The notes: a model not told the origin generated them from the sequence alone. Counted from the first letter of the stretch, positions 36,208-44,768 are shown. The stretch: 61,505 bases of DNA from Ruminococcaceae bacterium YRB3002 (GCA_900099715.1 FMTG01000012.1:5901-67405), one strand, 5' to 3'. Translations and numbers: made by a program.

Positions 36208-36213
36208 CCGTAT

Positions 36214-37311
36214 ATGAAGGGAAAGAGCAGGATAAACGGCGAGATAGAATGCCTGAGGTTTTTGTTTGCCGTGGCGGTGCTGATGTTCCATGCCGTCAAG
36301 TATTTCAGGGGCGAACCTGACCGGCTTGGCGGGATGGATCCGTATTTCTTCATACACGGGGCTGTAGGAGTGGAGTTCTTCTTTATATGTTCAGGCTTTT
36401 TTATGGCGGCTTCAATAGCCCGCAAGGCGGAAGCAGGACCGTCTGAAGATACCGGCAAGGAGACCATATCCTTCATGATACGCAAGATAAAGGGCATCGC
36501 GCCTGTCCATATCCTTTTCTTCGTTACGGCGTTCATTTCTCTTGTGATAGTGAGGTCTATGGGGATCGGGGATGTCATAAAGAACATGATCGATTCCGTT
36601 CCCGCATTCTTCCTGATACAGATGGCGGGATTCAAAGGCTTCTCGCCCAACCATGTCAGCTGGTATCTGTCGGTCATGCTCATCTCCATGATGATCATCT
36701 ATCCTGTTGCGAGACGCTTCTACAGCACGTTTGTAAGGGTCATTGCGCCAACTGCCGCGCTGCTGATCCTGGGATTCCTGTTCTTCAGATACGGATCGCT
36801 CACGGGTGTCATGGTAAGGTGCGGTATCTTCTATAAATCGATGCTCAGAGGCTTTGCCGAGATACTGGCCGGAATGACATGTTATGAGATCGCCGTGTGG
36901 TTCAAGGCAAAGAAACTCAGTAAGACAGGAAGGCTTCTCGTTACACTGACAGGCATCATACTGCTCGCCGCCAGCGGTGTTTATATAATGCATACGCTTC
37001 CTGCCAGATATGAGTTCTTCTTTGTCCCGGTATCCGCATTGTTCATGATAATAGCCTATTCGGAACAGGGATTGTTATACAGGCTTTTTGACAACAGGAT
37101 CAGTGTGTTCCTGGGAAAGATGACACTTCCTATGTATCTGGCGCAGGTGACATTTATCAATCTTATATCTTTTTACGGCAAAGACCTGTCCTTCTGCGTC
37201 AGGACCCTTATACTGGCTGCCGGAGTGTCAGTCTCTTCGGTTGTTTACGTGCTGATCAGTGATGCATTGGGGAAGGCACGTTCCAACCCTAATGTTATCC
37301 TTGACAAATGA
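36214..37311 (+). CDS. Acyltransferase family 3 membrane protein
   Basis: A 365-residue, roughly ten-helix acyltransferase-3 protein. The N-terminal ECLRFLFAVAVLMFHAV carries the conserved Arg and His of the family, and GVEFFFICSGFFMA is the usual second helix. Members O-acetylate cell-wall polysaccharides, peptidoglycan or exported glycopolymers. It follows the fourth fusion gene by 6 bp and probably acetylates the product of this cluster. The last residues overlap the tRNA-Cys promoter. Confidence 0.85.
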   Translation: MKGKSRINGEIECLRFLFAVAVLMFHAVKYFRGEPDRLGGMDPYFFIHGAVGVEFFFICSGFFMAASIARKAEAGPSEDTGKETISFMIRKIKGIAPVHILFFVTAFISLVIVRSMGIGDVIKNMIDSVPAFFLIQMAGFKGFSPNHVSWYLSVMLISMMIIYPVARRFYSTFVRVIAPTAALLILGFLFFRYGSLTGVMVRCGIFYKSMLRGFAEILAGMTCYEIAVWFKAKKLSKTGRLLVTLTGIILLAASGVYIMHTLPARYEFFFVPVSALFMIIAYSEQGLLYRLFDNRISVFLGKMTLPMYLAQVTFINLISFYGKDLSFCVRTLILAAGVSVSSVVYVLISDALGKARSNPNVILDK

Positions 37312-37329
37312 ATCCTGATTAAGCATAAT
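37301..37329 (+). promoter_or_regulatory. tRNA-Cys promoter
   Basis: TTGACA (37301-37306) and CATAAT (37324-37329) are 17 bp apart, 11 bp before the tRNA. The -35 lies within the acyltransferase stop region. Confidence 0.8.
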
Positions 37330-37340
37330 AATACGGCAAT

Positions 37341-37415
37341 GGTACCATAGCCAAGTGGTAAGGCAGAAGTCTGCAAAACTTCCATTCCCCAGTTCAAATC
37401 TGGGTGGTACCTCCA
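37341..37415 (+). tRNA. tRNA-Cys (GCA)
   Basis: Acceptor GGTACCA/TGGTACC, anticodon loop CTGCAAA (anticodon GCA), T-loop TTCAAAT, discriminator T as usual for Cys, and encoded CCA. Confidence 0.94.
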
Positions 37416-37425
37416 GAAGATATAA

Positions 37426-37466
37426 GAGGATGTCCCATGCTCATCTGCGAGAGGGACATCCTCTTT
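37426..37466 (+). terminator. tRNA-Cys terminator
   Basis: GAGGATGTCCC (37426-37436) pairs perfectly with GGGACATCCTC (37453-37463), followed by a short TTT. The T-run is weak, so read-through to the SNF gene is possible. Confidence 0.7.
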
Positions 37467-37511
37467 GGTCTTACGCAGATATGTCAGATGGTCAGATGGT
37501 GAAGATGAGAT

Positions 37512-38900
37512 ATGTCAAAGGAAAAAGGATCATTTAAGGGGACCTTGGGATTTGTTATGGCAGCGGCAGGCAGTGCCGTGGGCCTTGGCAATATCTGGAG
37601 ATTCCCGTATCTGGCGGCCAAAGACGGAGGCGGTCTGTTCCTTGTCATATACATAATCCTGGCTGTTACATTTGGATTTGCCCTTCTTACTACGGAGATA
37701 TCGATCGGGCGCAAGACGAAGCAGAGCCCCCTCACAGCGTACAAAAATGTAAAGAAAGGCTGGGGATGGATTGGAATACTTTCCTGTGTTATACCGTTCA
37801 TAGTACTTCCGTATTACTGTACTATCGGCGGATGGGTACTTAAGTATTTTGTCGCATTCGTGACCGGTCATGGCAGGGAAGCTGCGGAGGACGGCTATTT
37901 TAGTTCATTCATCACCGGTCATACAGAACCGGTCGTATATATGATCATCTTCACAATATTCTGCGCAGCAGTCATATTTATGGGTGTCAGCGGGGGAATC
38001 GAGAACATCTCGAAAGTCCTGATGCCGATGCTTATCTTTATGATCCTGTGCATTGCGCTGTTCTCGCTTACGGTCAGCAAGGCTGATGATACGGGCAGCA
38101 TCGTTACCGGTATTGACGGACTGAAGGTGTATCTCATACCCGATCTGGAGGGGATAACCCTGCGCAGGTTCTGTTATATAGTCCTCGATGCCCTGGGCCA
38201 GTTGTTCTACAGTCTCAGCGTGGCTATGGGCATCATGATCGCTTATGGTTCCTACGTCCCCGACAAGGCGAATCTCGCGAAATCGATCAACCAGATAGAG
38301 ATCTTCGACACTCTGGTGGCTTTTCTTGCCGGAGTCATGATCGTGCCCGCGGTCTATGTCTTTATGGGACCGGATGCTCTGAGCAAAGGTCCGTCCCTGA
38401 TGTTTGTATCGCTGCCCAAGGTGTTTGTTGCTATGGGAAAGATCGGGAATGTTGTCGGCGCGGTATTTTTCGGGATGGTATTCTTCGCGGCGGTCACAAG
38501 CGGGATGTCTCTGCTGGAGGCTGTAGTTGCATCCGTCATGGATCAGTTCGGCATGTCAAGACAGAAGGGAACTGCAATAGAAACCGTTATCTCGTTGGTC
38601 ATCGGCCTTCTCGTGTGCCTCGGATACAATGTCCTGTACTTTAACATCAAGCTTCCCAACGGCGATGATGCACAGCTTCTTGATGTGATGGATTATGTGA
38701 GCAACCAGGTGCTGATGCCGGTCGTGACGATCGCCACCTGCCTGCTCGTAGGATGGGTCAAGAAGCCGGATTATGTCATTTCCGAGGTAACGAGGAACGG
38801 TGAGAAGTTCGGAAGAGCAGGATTATATAAGATCATGGTCAGATTTGTGGCACCTGTTCTCGTTCTCTTCCTGCTTATGCTGTCTGTCGGTATTCTGTGA
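37512..38900 (+). CDS. Sodium-dependent SNF/NSS-family transporter
   Basis: A 462-residue LeuT-fold symporter. The signature GSAVGLGNIWRFPYLAAKDG lies at about residues 20-39 in helix one, where sodium and substrate bind. Length and helix count (about eleven) fit the bacterial branch such as MhsT, which imports hydrophobic amino acids. Substrate cannot be assigned. The ATG is preceded only by a weak GATGAG. No linked enzyme gene hints at the substrate, though a TrpX-type importer follows. Confidence 0.9.
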   Translation: MSKEKGSFKGTLGFVMAAAGSAVGLGNIWRFPYLAAKDGGGLFLVIYIILAVTFGFALLTTEISIGRKTKQSPLTAYKNVKKGWGWIGILSCVIPFIVLPYYCTIGGWVLKYFVAFVTGHGREAAEDGYFSSFITGHTEPVVYMIIFTIFCAAVIFMGVSGGIENISKVLMPMLIFMILCIALFSLTVSKADDTGSIVTGIDGLKVYLIPDLEGITLRRFCYIVLDALGQLFYSLSVAMGIMIAYGSYVPDKANLAKSINQIEIFDTLVAFLAGVMIVPAVYVFMGPDALSKGPSLMFVSLPKVFVAMGKIGNVVGAVFFGMVFFAAVTSGMSLLEAVVASVMDQFGMSRQKGTAIETVISLVIGLLVCLGYNVLYFNIKLPNGDDAQLLDVMDYVSNQVLMPVVTIATCLLVGWVKKPDYVISEVTRNGEKFGRAGLYKIMVRFVAPVLVLFLLMLSVGIL

Positions 38901-38922
38901 CGGAAATCCCGTTAATTTCTGT

Positions 38923-38951
38923 TTGACCTTTACAATAAAACATATTATTAT
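38923..38951 (+). promoter_or_regulatory. Promoter of the ABC importer operon
   Basis: TTGACC (38923-38928) and TATTAT (38946-38951) are 17 bp apart. The 80-nt leader that follows contains a GGAC/GTCC hairpin near 38966 and two copies of ACATGCTT (starting 38987 and 39000). No T-box is recognisable. Confidence 0.7.
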
Positions 38952-39031
38952 TAACAAGGCTTTTTGGACATTTTAGTCCGGTAAAGACATGCTTGAACAC
39001 ATGCTTAAAGAGCAAAAAAGGAGAATTACTT

Positions 39032-39997
39032 ATGAAGAAGAAGATTGTTTCAGTTGTTCTTGCAGCAGCTATGGCAGCAAGTCTGGCTTCCTGCGCAGAG
39101 ACAACTACAACCACAAAGGACGTTTACCACGTAGGTATCTGTCAGCTTGTTCAGCACGAAGCACTTGATGCTGCTACAAAGGGTTTCAGAGATGCTCTTG
39201 TTGAGAGACTCGGCGAGGGACATGTTGAGTTCGATGAGCAGAATGCTTCCGGCGATTCATCAACAGCTACCATCATCTGCCAGAACCTTGTTGCAGAGAA
39301 CTGTGACCTCATCATGGCAAATGCTACTCCTGCACTTCAGGCTGCAGTAGCTGCTACAAATACTATCCCTGTTCTCGGCACATCCGTAACAGAGTATGGT
39401 GTTGCGCTTGAGATCGAAGGCTTCAATGGCACAGTAGGCGGCAATGTTTCCGGTACTTCCGACCTTCCCCCTCTTGATGAGCAGGCTAACATGGTTTCCG
39501 AGCTGTTCCCCGACAGCAAGACAGTAGGTATCATCTACTGCTCTGCTGAGCCTAACTCAAAGTATCAGTCTGATAAGGTTCAGGGTTACCTCGAGGCTGC
39601 TGGCAAGACAGTTAACGTCTACACATTCGCAGATTCCAACGATATCTCTTCTGTTGTAGGTGAGGCATGCAACAACTGTGATGTTCTCTACATCCCTACA
39701 GACAACACTGCTGCATCATGCACAGAGGCTATTAACAATGTCGCTCTTCCTGCAGGTATTCCTATCGTAGCAGGTGAGGAAGGCATCATGAAGGGCTGCG
39801 GCGTAGCAACACTTTCTATCGACTACTATGGTCTTGGCCGTACAACAGGCGAGATGGCTGCTGATATCCTTACAGGTAAGTCTGATATCTCCACACTGCC
39901 TATCGCTTACTATCCCAACCCTGTTAAGAAGTACAATCCCGCTATCTGTGAGCAGCTTGGCATCACAGTACCCGAGGGCTACGTAGCAGCAGAGTAA
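39032..39997 (+). CDS. TrpX-type ABC substrate-binding lipoprotein
   Basis: A 321-residue solute-binding protein of the ABC_sub_bind (PF04392) family. The signal peptide ends in a lipobox, SLASC, at about residues 19-23, followed by a Thr-rich spacer. Motifs include VGICQLVQHEALDAATKGF and VGIIYCSAEPNSKYQ. In streptococci this family (TrpXYZ) serves tryptophan uptake; other members are uncharacterised. ATG at 39032 follows AAGGAG; the upstream in-frame start at 38993 lies in the leader. A strong hairpin separates it from the permease, which may favour higher expression of the binding protein. Confidence 0.88.
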   Translation: MKKKIVSVVLAAAMAASLASCAETTTTTKDVYHVGICQLVQHEALDAATKGFRDALVERLGEGHVEFDEQNASGDSSTATIICQNLVAENCDLIMANATPALQAAVAATNTIPVLGTSVTEYGVALEIEGFNGTVGGNVSGTSDLPPLDEQANMVSELFPDSKTVGIIYCSAEPNSKYQSDKVQGYLEAAGKTVNVYTFADSNDISSVVGEACNNCDVLYIPTDNTAASCTEAINNVALPAGIPIVAGEEGIMKGCGVATLSIDYYGLGRTTGEMAADILTGKSDISTLPIAYYPNPVKKYNPAICEQLGITVPEGYVAAE

Positions 39998-40043
39998 TGC
40001 CTGGTATCAGGGCACAAAACTGATCAAAGAACAAATATCGCCG

Positions 40044-40070
40044 GAGGGGAAATGAGAAGCATTTCCCCTC
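40044..40070 (+). promoter_or_regulatory. Intercistronic hairpin
   Basis: GAGGGGAAATG (40044-40054) pairs perfectly with CATTTCCCCTC (40060-40070). It follows the binding-protein gene and is trailed by a short T-rich stretch. It could act as a partial terminator or protect the upstream mRNA. Confidence 0.7.
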
Positions 40071-40099
40071 TGACGAATTTTTGCACAAGAGGAGCATAT

Positions 40100-41074
40100 A
40101 TGGGCGCTATAGGCGAATACTTAAGTTCATTGAGTCTGTCAGGATTACTGTCGAGAATACCTGCCGGTGTATCACAGGGCCTCATCTGGGCACTTATGGC
40201 ACTGGGTGTGTATATAACTTTCAGGATCCTGGATATCGCGGATCTGTCGGTTGACGGTACTTTCTCGACCGGCGGAGCTGTTACGGTAATCCTGATCATC
40301 GGAGGGATGCCTCCGGCACTTGCTGTTCTTATCGCCTTCGTATGCGGACTTGTAGCGGGAACCGTTACAGGGCTTCTTCACACAAGACTTGGAATACCTG
40401 CGATACTTGCAGGTATCCTCACCCAATATGCACTATATTCTATAAATCTCGCGATAATGGGATTCAAAGCTAATACTGCCGTAAGTGCCGATAAGTACAG
40501 CCTGGTGGTATCCGGCAGAAGCGTTAATGCAGCGATCATCGTCAGTATCTGTTTCGTGGCTGTGATCATTGCCTTGCTTTACTGGTTTTTTGGAACTGAG
40601 CGCGGTATGTCCGTAAGGGCTACCGGATGCAATCAGCAGATGAGTAAAGCACAGGGAATCAATATAAACCTGAACAAGGTTATCGGTCTTGCCCTGAGCA
40701 ACGGCCTTGTAGCCCTGTCAGGAAGCCTGTTTGCACAGTACTCCGGTTTTGCCGATGTCAACAGCGGAAGAGGTGCTATCGTAATCGGTCTTGCTGCGGT
40801 TATCATCGGTGAGGTTATCGGTGATGCTATCCTCGGAAAGAGGATGAACTTTGCATTCAGGATGATCTTCATCGCCATCGGTGCGATCATCTATTATCTT
40901 ATCTATACACTTGTCCTCTGGCTCAAGATGGACTCCAACATGATGAAACTCTTCACGTCCGTGATCGTTGCTATCTGCCTTGCAGTTCCTTACCTTAAGA
41001 ATGCAAGACTCAATTCATTCAGGAGAGCCGGCAAGAACTCACAGACTGCAGTCGGAGGTAAGAAAGATGCTTGA
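40100..41074 (+). CDS. ABC transporter permease (TrpY-type)
   Basis: A 324-residue branched-chain-type permease with eight or more helices. ADLSVDGTF near residue 50 and GLALSNGLVALSGSLFAQYSG after the midpoint are typical of this permease class, which pairs with PF04392 binding proteins. The chosen ATG at 40100 has GAGGAG upstream; the in-frame extension from 40052 crosses the hairpin and is rejected. It overlaps the ATPase gene by 8 bp. Confidence 0.88.
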   Translation: MGAIGEYLSSLSLSGLLSRIPAGVSQGLIWALMALGVYITFRILDIADLSVDGTFSTGGAVTVILIIGGMPPALAVLIAFVCGLVAGTVTGLLHTRLGIPAILAGILTQYALYSINLAIMGFKANTAVSADKYSLVVSGRSVNAAIIVSICFVAVIIALLYWFFGTERGMSVRATGCNQQMSKAQGININLNKVIGLALSNGLVALSGSLFAQYSGFADVNSGRGAIVIGLAAVIIGEVIGDAILGKRMNFAFRMIFIAIGAIIYYLIYTLVLWLKMDSNMMKLFTSVIVAICLAVPYLKNARLNSFRRAGKNSQTAVGGKKDA

Positions 41075-41861
41075 AGTAATCAATGTATGTAAGACTTTCG
41101 ATCCGGGTACGGTAAATGAGAAGAAGGCTCTGACCGGGGTTAATCTCAAGATCGATGAGGGTGAGTTCGTAACAGTCATCGGTGGTAACGGTGCCGGCAA
41201 ATCCACGCTCCTTAATGCTGTTGCCGGTGTATGGCCCGTTGATGAAGGAACAATAAAGATAGATGGTATTGACGTAACCGGTATTCCCGATTACAAGAGA
41301 GCCGCATATATCGGCAGGGTATTCCAGGATCCCAGAGCCGGCACGGCATCTGCACTCGGCATAGACGAGAACCTTGCTCTGGCGGGCAGAAGAGGTCACA
41401 GCAGAAGGCTTGTATGGGGCATCTCGGCAAAGCAGAGGGCAGAATACAAGGAGAGGCTGTCTGATCTTAATCTCGGCCTTGAAGACAGGATCACCACAAA
41501 GATGGGCGTTCTGTCAGGCGGTCAGCGTCAGGCTGTAACACTTCTCATGGCTACGCTTCAGAAGCCGAAGCTCCTTCTCCTGGACGAGCATACTGCAGCA
41601 CTGGATCCCAAGACCGCTGCAACTGTTCTTGAGACGACAGAGAAGATCGTAAACAGGGATCACATCACAACATTGATGATAACTCACAACATGCATGATG
41701 CTATCGTACACGGCAACAGGCTCATCATGATGAATAACGGCAATATCATCCTCGATATCAGCGGTGAGGATAAGAAGAAACTCACGGTAAAGGATCTCCT
41801 CAATGAATTCGAGAAAGCATCCGGCGAGGAATTTGCCAACGACAAGGCTATCCTGTCTTAA
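41067..41861 (+). CDS. ABC transporter ATP-binding protein (TrpZ-type)
   Basis: A 264-residue ATPase with Walker A GGNGAGKST (about residues 40-48), signature LSGGQRQAV, Walker B LLLLDEHTAALDP and switch His in MITHNMHDA. The ATG at 41067 sits 6 bp after GGAGGTA. It completes the importer with the binding protein and permease just upstream. The aspartate of the common LLLDEP box is followed here by EH rather than EP, a small family trait. Confidence 0.92.
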   Translation: MLEVINVCKTFDPGTVNEKKALTGVNLKIDEGEFVTVIGGNGAGKSTLLNAVAGVWPVDEGTIKIDGIDVTGIPDYKRAAYIGRVFQDPRAGTASALGIDENLALAGRRGHSRRLVWGISAKQRAEYKERLSDLNLGLEDRITTKMGVLSGGQRQAVTLLMATLQKPKLLLLDEHTAALDPKTAATVLETTEKIVNRDHITTLMITHNMHDAIVHGNRLIMMNNGNIILDISGEDKKKLTVKDLLNEFEKASGEEFANDKAILS

Positions 41862-41872
41862 TAAGAGGTTAT

Positions 41873-42829
41873 ATGAAAGAAGAGATTATAAGCGTACTCA
41901 AGCGCTATGATGAGCTGGCAGGTCTTATCCTCGAGCAGACAGTTGACAGATATTCCGACGAGCTCTATGACGGCGGCAGCGATCCCGAAGAGGAATTCGA
42001 GAAGAAGATCCAGGCACTTGCTGCCAAGGCTACGGATGATGCCACATATGAACTGGAGAACAACCCGGATGAGCAACTGGGCGGAAGGAGCCTGAGGGAT
42101 GTTTTCGAGGGGATGGGATTTGACGAACTCTGCGAGACTCTGGAGTACTGCGCACTCAATCTCGACAGGGGTGTCCCCGTAAGCCTTATCGAAAGCCTTG
42201 CCACCTTCGGTGACCGTGACCGCATCCTGGATTACTGTTCCGGGATCATCGGAAATGCCGCATGGACTGAGGAGGAGCTGGGAGATCAGGACAAGATCTT
42301 CGAGATGGAATTTCAGAAGGTCAGAGCGGCGCTGGACGTGCTCATCAAGATGGAGGAGCCTGTCTTTATCAAGGCGATACTTGACAGGTTTATGAGCTAT
42401 CCGCAGGTGCGCGATTTTGTTGCCGAATCTATTGCTGAATATATCACTGCGTTCCCGGCTGAGTCCGTTCCGATGCTGATCGATGAACTCGAGGCCCATA
42501 CTGAAGACGGTATGAAGGGACCGTGTGAGGATCTTGTTATCATGTTGTCTTCCATAGGCAAAGAGAATAAGAACGACATGATCTACGATGAGCTCAGAAG
42601 AGCCTTCAGATTCATGGAGAACAAGATATATGCCGTTATCTGTCTTGCCGATTATGGTGATGACAGGGCAGTGAAGATGTTCAAGAACTATATCAACCGC
42701 AATCAGGATACGATAGGCCGTGAGCTGTTCTATGAGATGATGTCGGCGATACAGAAACTGGGCGGAGATATAAGCGATATAAGAGATCCTTTCGGAGATT
42801 TTCAGAAGAAGTACGACACGGGAGAGTGA
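41873..42829 (+). CDS. Helical-repeat protein of unknown function
   Basis: A 318-residue acidic, soluble protein with no signal peptide. It appears all helical, with repeating stretches such as VRDFVAESIAEYI, VPMLIDELEAH and YAVICLADYGDDRAVKMF that look like HEAT-type repeats. I do not recognise the family. It starts 11 bp after the ABC ATPase and ends 3 bp before the GH26 gene, so all may be one transcript. A scaffolding or regulatory role is possible but not shown. Confidence 0.7.
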   Translation: MKEEIISVLKRYDELAGLILEQTVDRYSDELYDGGSDPEEEFEKKIQALAAKATDDATYELENNPDEQLGGRSLRDVFEGMGFDELCETLEYCALNLDRGVPVSLIESLATFGDRDRILDYCSGIIGNAAWTEEELGDQDKIFEMEFQKVRAALDVLIKMEEPVFIKAILDRFMSYPQVRDFVAESIAEYITAFPAESVPMLIDELEAHTEDGMKGPCEDLVIMLSSIGKENKNDMIYDELRRAFRFMENKIYAVICLADYGDDRAVKMFKNYINRNQDTIGRELFYEMMSAIQKLGGDISDIRDPFGDFQKKYDTGE

Positions 42830-42832
42830 CAC

Positions 42833-43915
42833 ATGAAGGACGGCAGGCAGCGATCTGTTAATGAGATGCTCGATGTTCTCAGGAACTACACGGACAGGTC
42901 TGTTGTTTTGCTCGGTCATCAGAATGCAGGTCATATCGGCGTTGCTATTGATGTCAAAGACGGAACCGATTCTGATATAAAAAGGCTGACAGGAAAGATG
43001 CCTGCAGTGGTCGGCGTTGATACTTTGAGCTTCCTGGGATATGAGGGAAGGATGAACGATCTGATCAAGGTCGTTAAGAATCTTCATAAGCAGGGGATAA
43101 TCGTGACTCTGTCATCACACATGCCGAATTTCACGATGGGCGGACCTGATACATATTATGATTATTCTCCTAATAATACATTGGGCAATTGCGGAAGAAG
43201 GATAATGCCGGGAGGCGATCTGAATGATAAGTTTAACCACTTTCTTGATCTGATCGCCGAATTTGCTGAGGCATGTGTAGATATCAAGGGAGAGCCCATT
43301 CCCATGATCTTCCGTCCGTTTCATGAATGTAACGGTGACTGGTTCTGGTGGGGATCGCCGTATCTTACAGACAAAGAGTATATAAGCCTTTACAGATACA
43401 CGGTGTCATATCTCGAAGCCTGCGGGGTAACCTCATTTGCGTATTGTTACTCTCCGAACGGACCCGTGACCGGTGAGTCGCAGTTCATGGCCAGATATCC
43501 GGGAGATGATGCTGTTGACGTTATCGGTTTTGATTATTACCATGACAGGCCTTCAGAAGGTGACGGATTCTTCACAAGCCTGGACACTTCCCTCGGGATA
43601 TTGTGCAGGGTTGCAGAATCGCATAACGTAATACCGGCACTTACTGAGATCGGTGCAAGGCTGCTCGATTCATCTGTTGACTATTATGAAGGACTTGCCC
43701 CTTCAGGCAATCCGGAGCATTGGTTTACCGATCTTGGGAAGATTGTCACAGGCCACAGGATAGCATATCTGCTGTTCTGGGCGAATTTCTCGAGCATTCA
43801 GTACTGGGTGCCTTACGACAGGTCTCATGAGCTTGCAGAAGACTTTATTGCCATGGTGTCAGACAAGGGTATAGGCACTGCTCCTGCATTTGACAATGAG
43901 GGCTGTATGATTTAA
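42833..43915 (+). CDS. Glycoside hydrolase family 26 protein, no signal peptide
   Basis: A 360-residue GH26-like barrel. The acid/base motif appears as FRPFHECNGDWFWWG (Glu in HEC, near residue 164), and the nucleophile motif as LTEIGAR (Glu near 268). GH26 enzymes cleave beta-mannans and related glucans. Unlike secreted mannanases it has no leader peptide, so it probably works in the cytosol on imported oligosaccharides or glycosides. The neighbouring importer is not of the sugar type. Its last codons overlap a likely tRNA promoter. Confidence 0.85.
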   Translation: MKDGRQRSVNEMLDVLRNYTDRSVVLLGHQNAGHIGVAIDVKDGTDSDIKRLTGKMPAVVGVDTLSFLGYEGRMNDLIKVVKNLHKQGIIVTLSSHMPNFTMGGPDTYYDYSPNNTLGNCGRRIMPGGDLNDKFNHFLDLIAEFAEACVDIKGEPIPMIFRPFHECNGDWFWWGSPYLTDKEYISLYRYTVSYLEACGVTSFAYCYSPNGPVTGESQFMARYPGDDAVDVIGFDYYHDRPSEGDGFFTSLDTSLGILCRVAESHNVIPALTEIGARLLDSSVDYYEGLAPSGNPEHWFTDLGKIVTGHRIAYLLFWANFSSIQYWVPYDRSHELAEDFIAMVSDKGIGTAPAFDNEGCMI

Positions 43916-43918
43916 TAT
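43890..43918 (+). promoter_or_regulatory. tRNA-Gly promoter inside the GH26 gene end
   Basis: TTGACA (43890-43895) is followed after 17 bp by TAATAT (43913-43918), 15 bp before the tRNA. The -10 box is imperfect. Confidence 0.55.
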
Positions 43919-43932
43919 TTTGTTTACCCGAT

Positions 43933-44008
43933 GCGGGATTAACTCAGTTGGTAGAGTGTTAGCTTCCCAAGCTGAAAGTCGCGAGTTCGAGCCTCGTATC
44001 CCGCTCCA
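43933..44008 (+). tRNA. tRNA-Gly (CCC)
   Basis: Acceptor GCGGGAT/ATCCCGC, D-arm ACTC/GAGT, anticodon stem TTAGC/GCTGA with loop TTCCCAA (anticodon CCC), T-loop TTCGAGC, discriminator T and encoded CCA. Confidence 0.92.
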
Positions 44009-44014
44009 ATCTCA

Positions 44015-44090
44015 CAATCCCCCTTGTTCTTGGCGTCGAACAGGTCCTCGGTGCGCAGCACCTGCGGAACTAGCAGAACAAGGGGGATTG
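44015..44090. repeat. Long hairpin with GAACAGGTCCTCGG core (repeat family A)
   Basis: Perfect 16-bp arms, CAATCCCCCTTGTTCT (44015-44030) and its complement (44075-44090), enclose a core with a second stem GGTGC/GCACC. The core pair CGAACAGGTCCTCGG and CCTGCGGAACT recurs near 54827 and 61411 and, reversed and partial, near 45052. It starts 7 bp after tRNA-Gly and could also terminate that transcript. Confidence 0.85.
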
Positions 44091-44112
44091 TTCGTATCCA
44101 GAGCGCGTGGAG

Positions 44113-44175
44113 GCCATTTCACATTCCGAAGCAAGAACGCACTGTGAAATGGGGACGGTTCCTTTTTCACATTTT
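44113..44175. repeat. GTGAAATGGGGACGGTTC repeat (family B)
   Basis: CCATTTCACA (44113-44122) and TGTGAAATGG (44142-44151) form a perfect 10-bp inverted pair. GTGAAATGGGGACGGTTC (44143-44160) is then followed by TTTTTCACATTTTT, giving a second possible stem. The same 18-mer occurs at 44751 and 54965 and reversed near 45086. No transposase is nearby. Confidence 0.85.
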
Positions 44176-44183
44176 TGCGAATA

Positions 44184-44425
44184 TCAAACCAAACACCGTG
44201 AATTGCTCGAAAAGGCTTGACGGATGTGCCTTGTATCTTCAACTGTTTCAAACCAAATCCCCATTATCTGGTGATATGGTTTGATAAAAAAGCTGTTATA
44301 ACTGGTTTGTGACCTGAATCCCCGTTGTTTACGGACTCCCGAGGGAAGATTAATCAAACCATATTGGACTTGAAGCTATGTTTGGTTTGAATATTGATCC
44401 TGATCAGCATGGTTCCATCAAACCA
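44184..44425. repeat. TCAAACCA / TGGTTTGA inverted-motif cluster (family C)
   Basis: The octamer TCAAACCA occurs at 44184, 44248, 44354 and 44418, and its complement TGGTTTGA at 44277 and 44383, with a near copy at 44303. Consecutive copies form inverted pairs with arms about 30 bp apart (44248/44277 and 44354/44383). No open frame of note crosses this stretch. Confidence 0.75.
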
Positions 44426-44483
44426 AATGGTGTCAGATCATCACATTGGTATGAATAGCACCAATGTCGCCGGATCCGGCACT

Positions 44484-44700
44484 TTGGGGTAATGAGATCT
44501 CGCTCCGGAGACTGATGGATTACCCCAACCACGTCATTATTCACGATATGGGGTACTGTATCGACTGTATACATCGTGTTATCAGCACTTGTGAACTGTA
44601 ATCGAACTGTTATCGTCGGCTATCCGTTACCCCAAATGAACGATTAACAGGGATTTGGTTATATCAGCTCCTGTATTCGTCCCACTTTCATTACCCCAAA
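44484..44700. repeat. TTGGGGTAAT / ATTACCCCAA cluster (family D)
   Basis: TTGGGGTAAT (44484-44493) pairs with ATTACCCCAA (44519-44528). Further copies are TATGGGGTA near 44547, TTACCCCAAA at 44627 and ATTACCCCAAA at 44690. The sequence between copies is unrelated, so the short arms appear to be the conserved part. Confidence 0.75.
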
Positions 44701-44744
44701 CTGCCGGTAATCCGTGAGTTGGTGCTATGGTAACTCCAGCAGGT

Positions 44745-44768
44745 GAAAATGTGAAATGGGGACGGTTC
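44745..44768. repeat. Second copy of family B repeat
   Basis: AAAATGTGAAATGGGGACGG begins near 44747 and includes GTGAAATGGGGACGGTTC at 44751-44768, identical to the copy at 44143. Confidence 0.85.

Noticed and set aside
14656-37311. Prophage or conjugative element between tRNA genes
   Set aside because: No integrase, structural, replication or transfer genes and no flanking direct repeat were found; all genes fit an envelope cluster.
38952-39031. T-box or riboswitch before the TrpX-type importer
   Set aside because: The leader is only about 80 nt, with one small hairpin and no T-box core; too short for a known amino-acid riboswitch.
41858-43087. 409-residue minus-strand open frame
   Set aside because: It lies antisense to the helical-repeat and GH26 genes, lacks a ribosome site and has a composition typical of a reversed coding frame.
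44012-44284. Small open frames in the repeat block after tRNA-Gly
   Set aside because: They start inside or beside the tRNA and consist of hairpin repeats; no protein features.
44184-44425. CRISPR-like array of TCAAACCA motifs
   Set aside because: The motifs are only 8 bp, occur in both orientations and are unevenly spaced; there are no cas genes.
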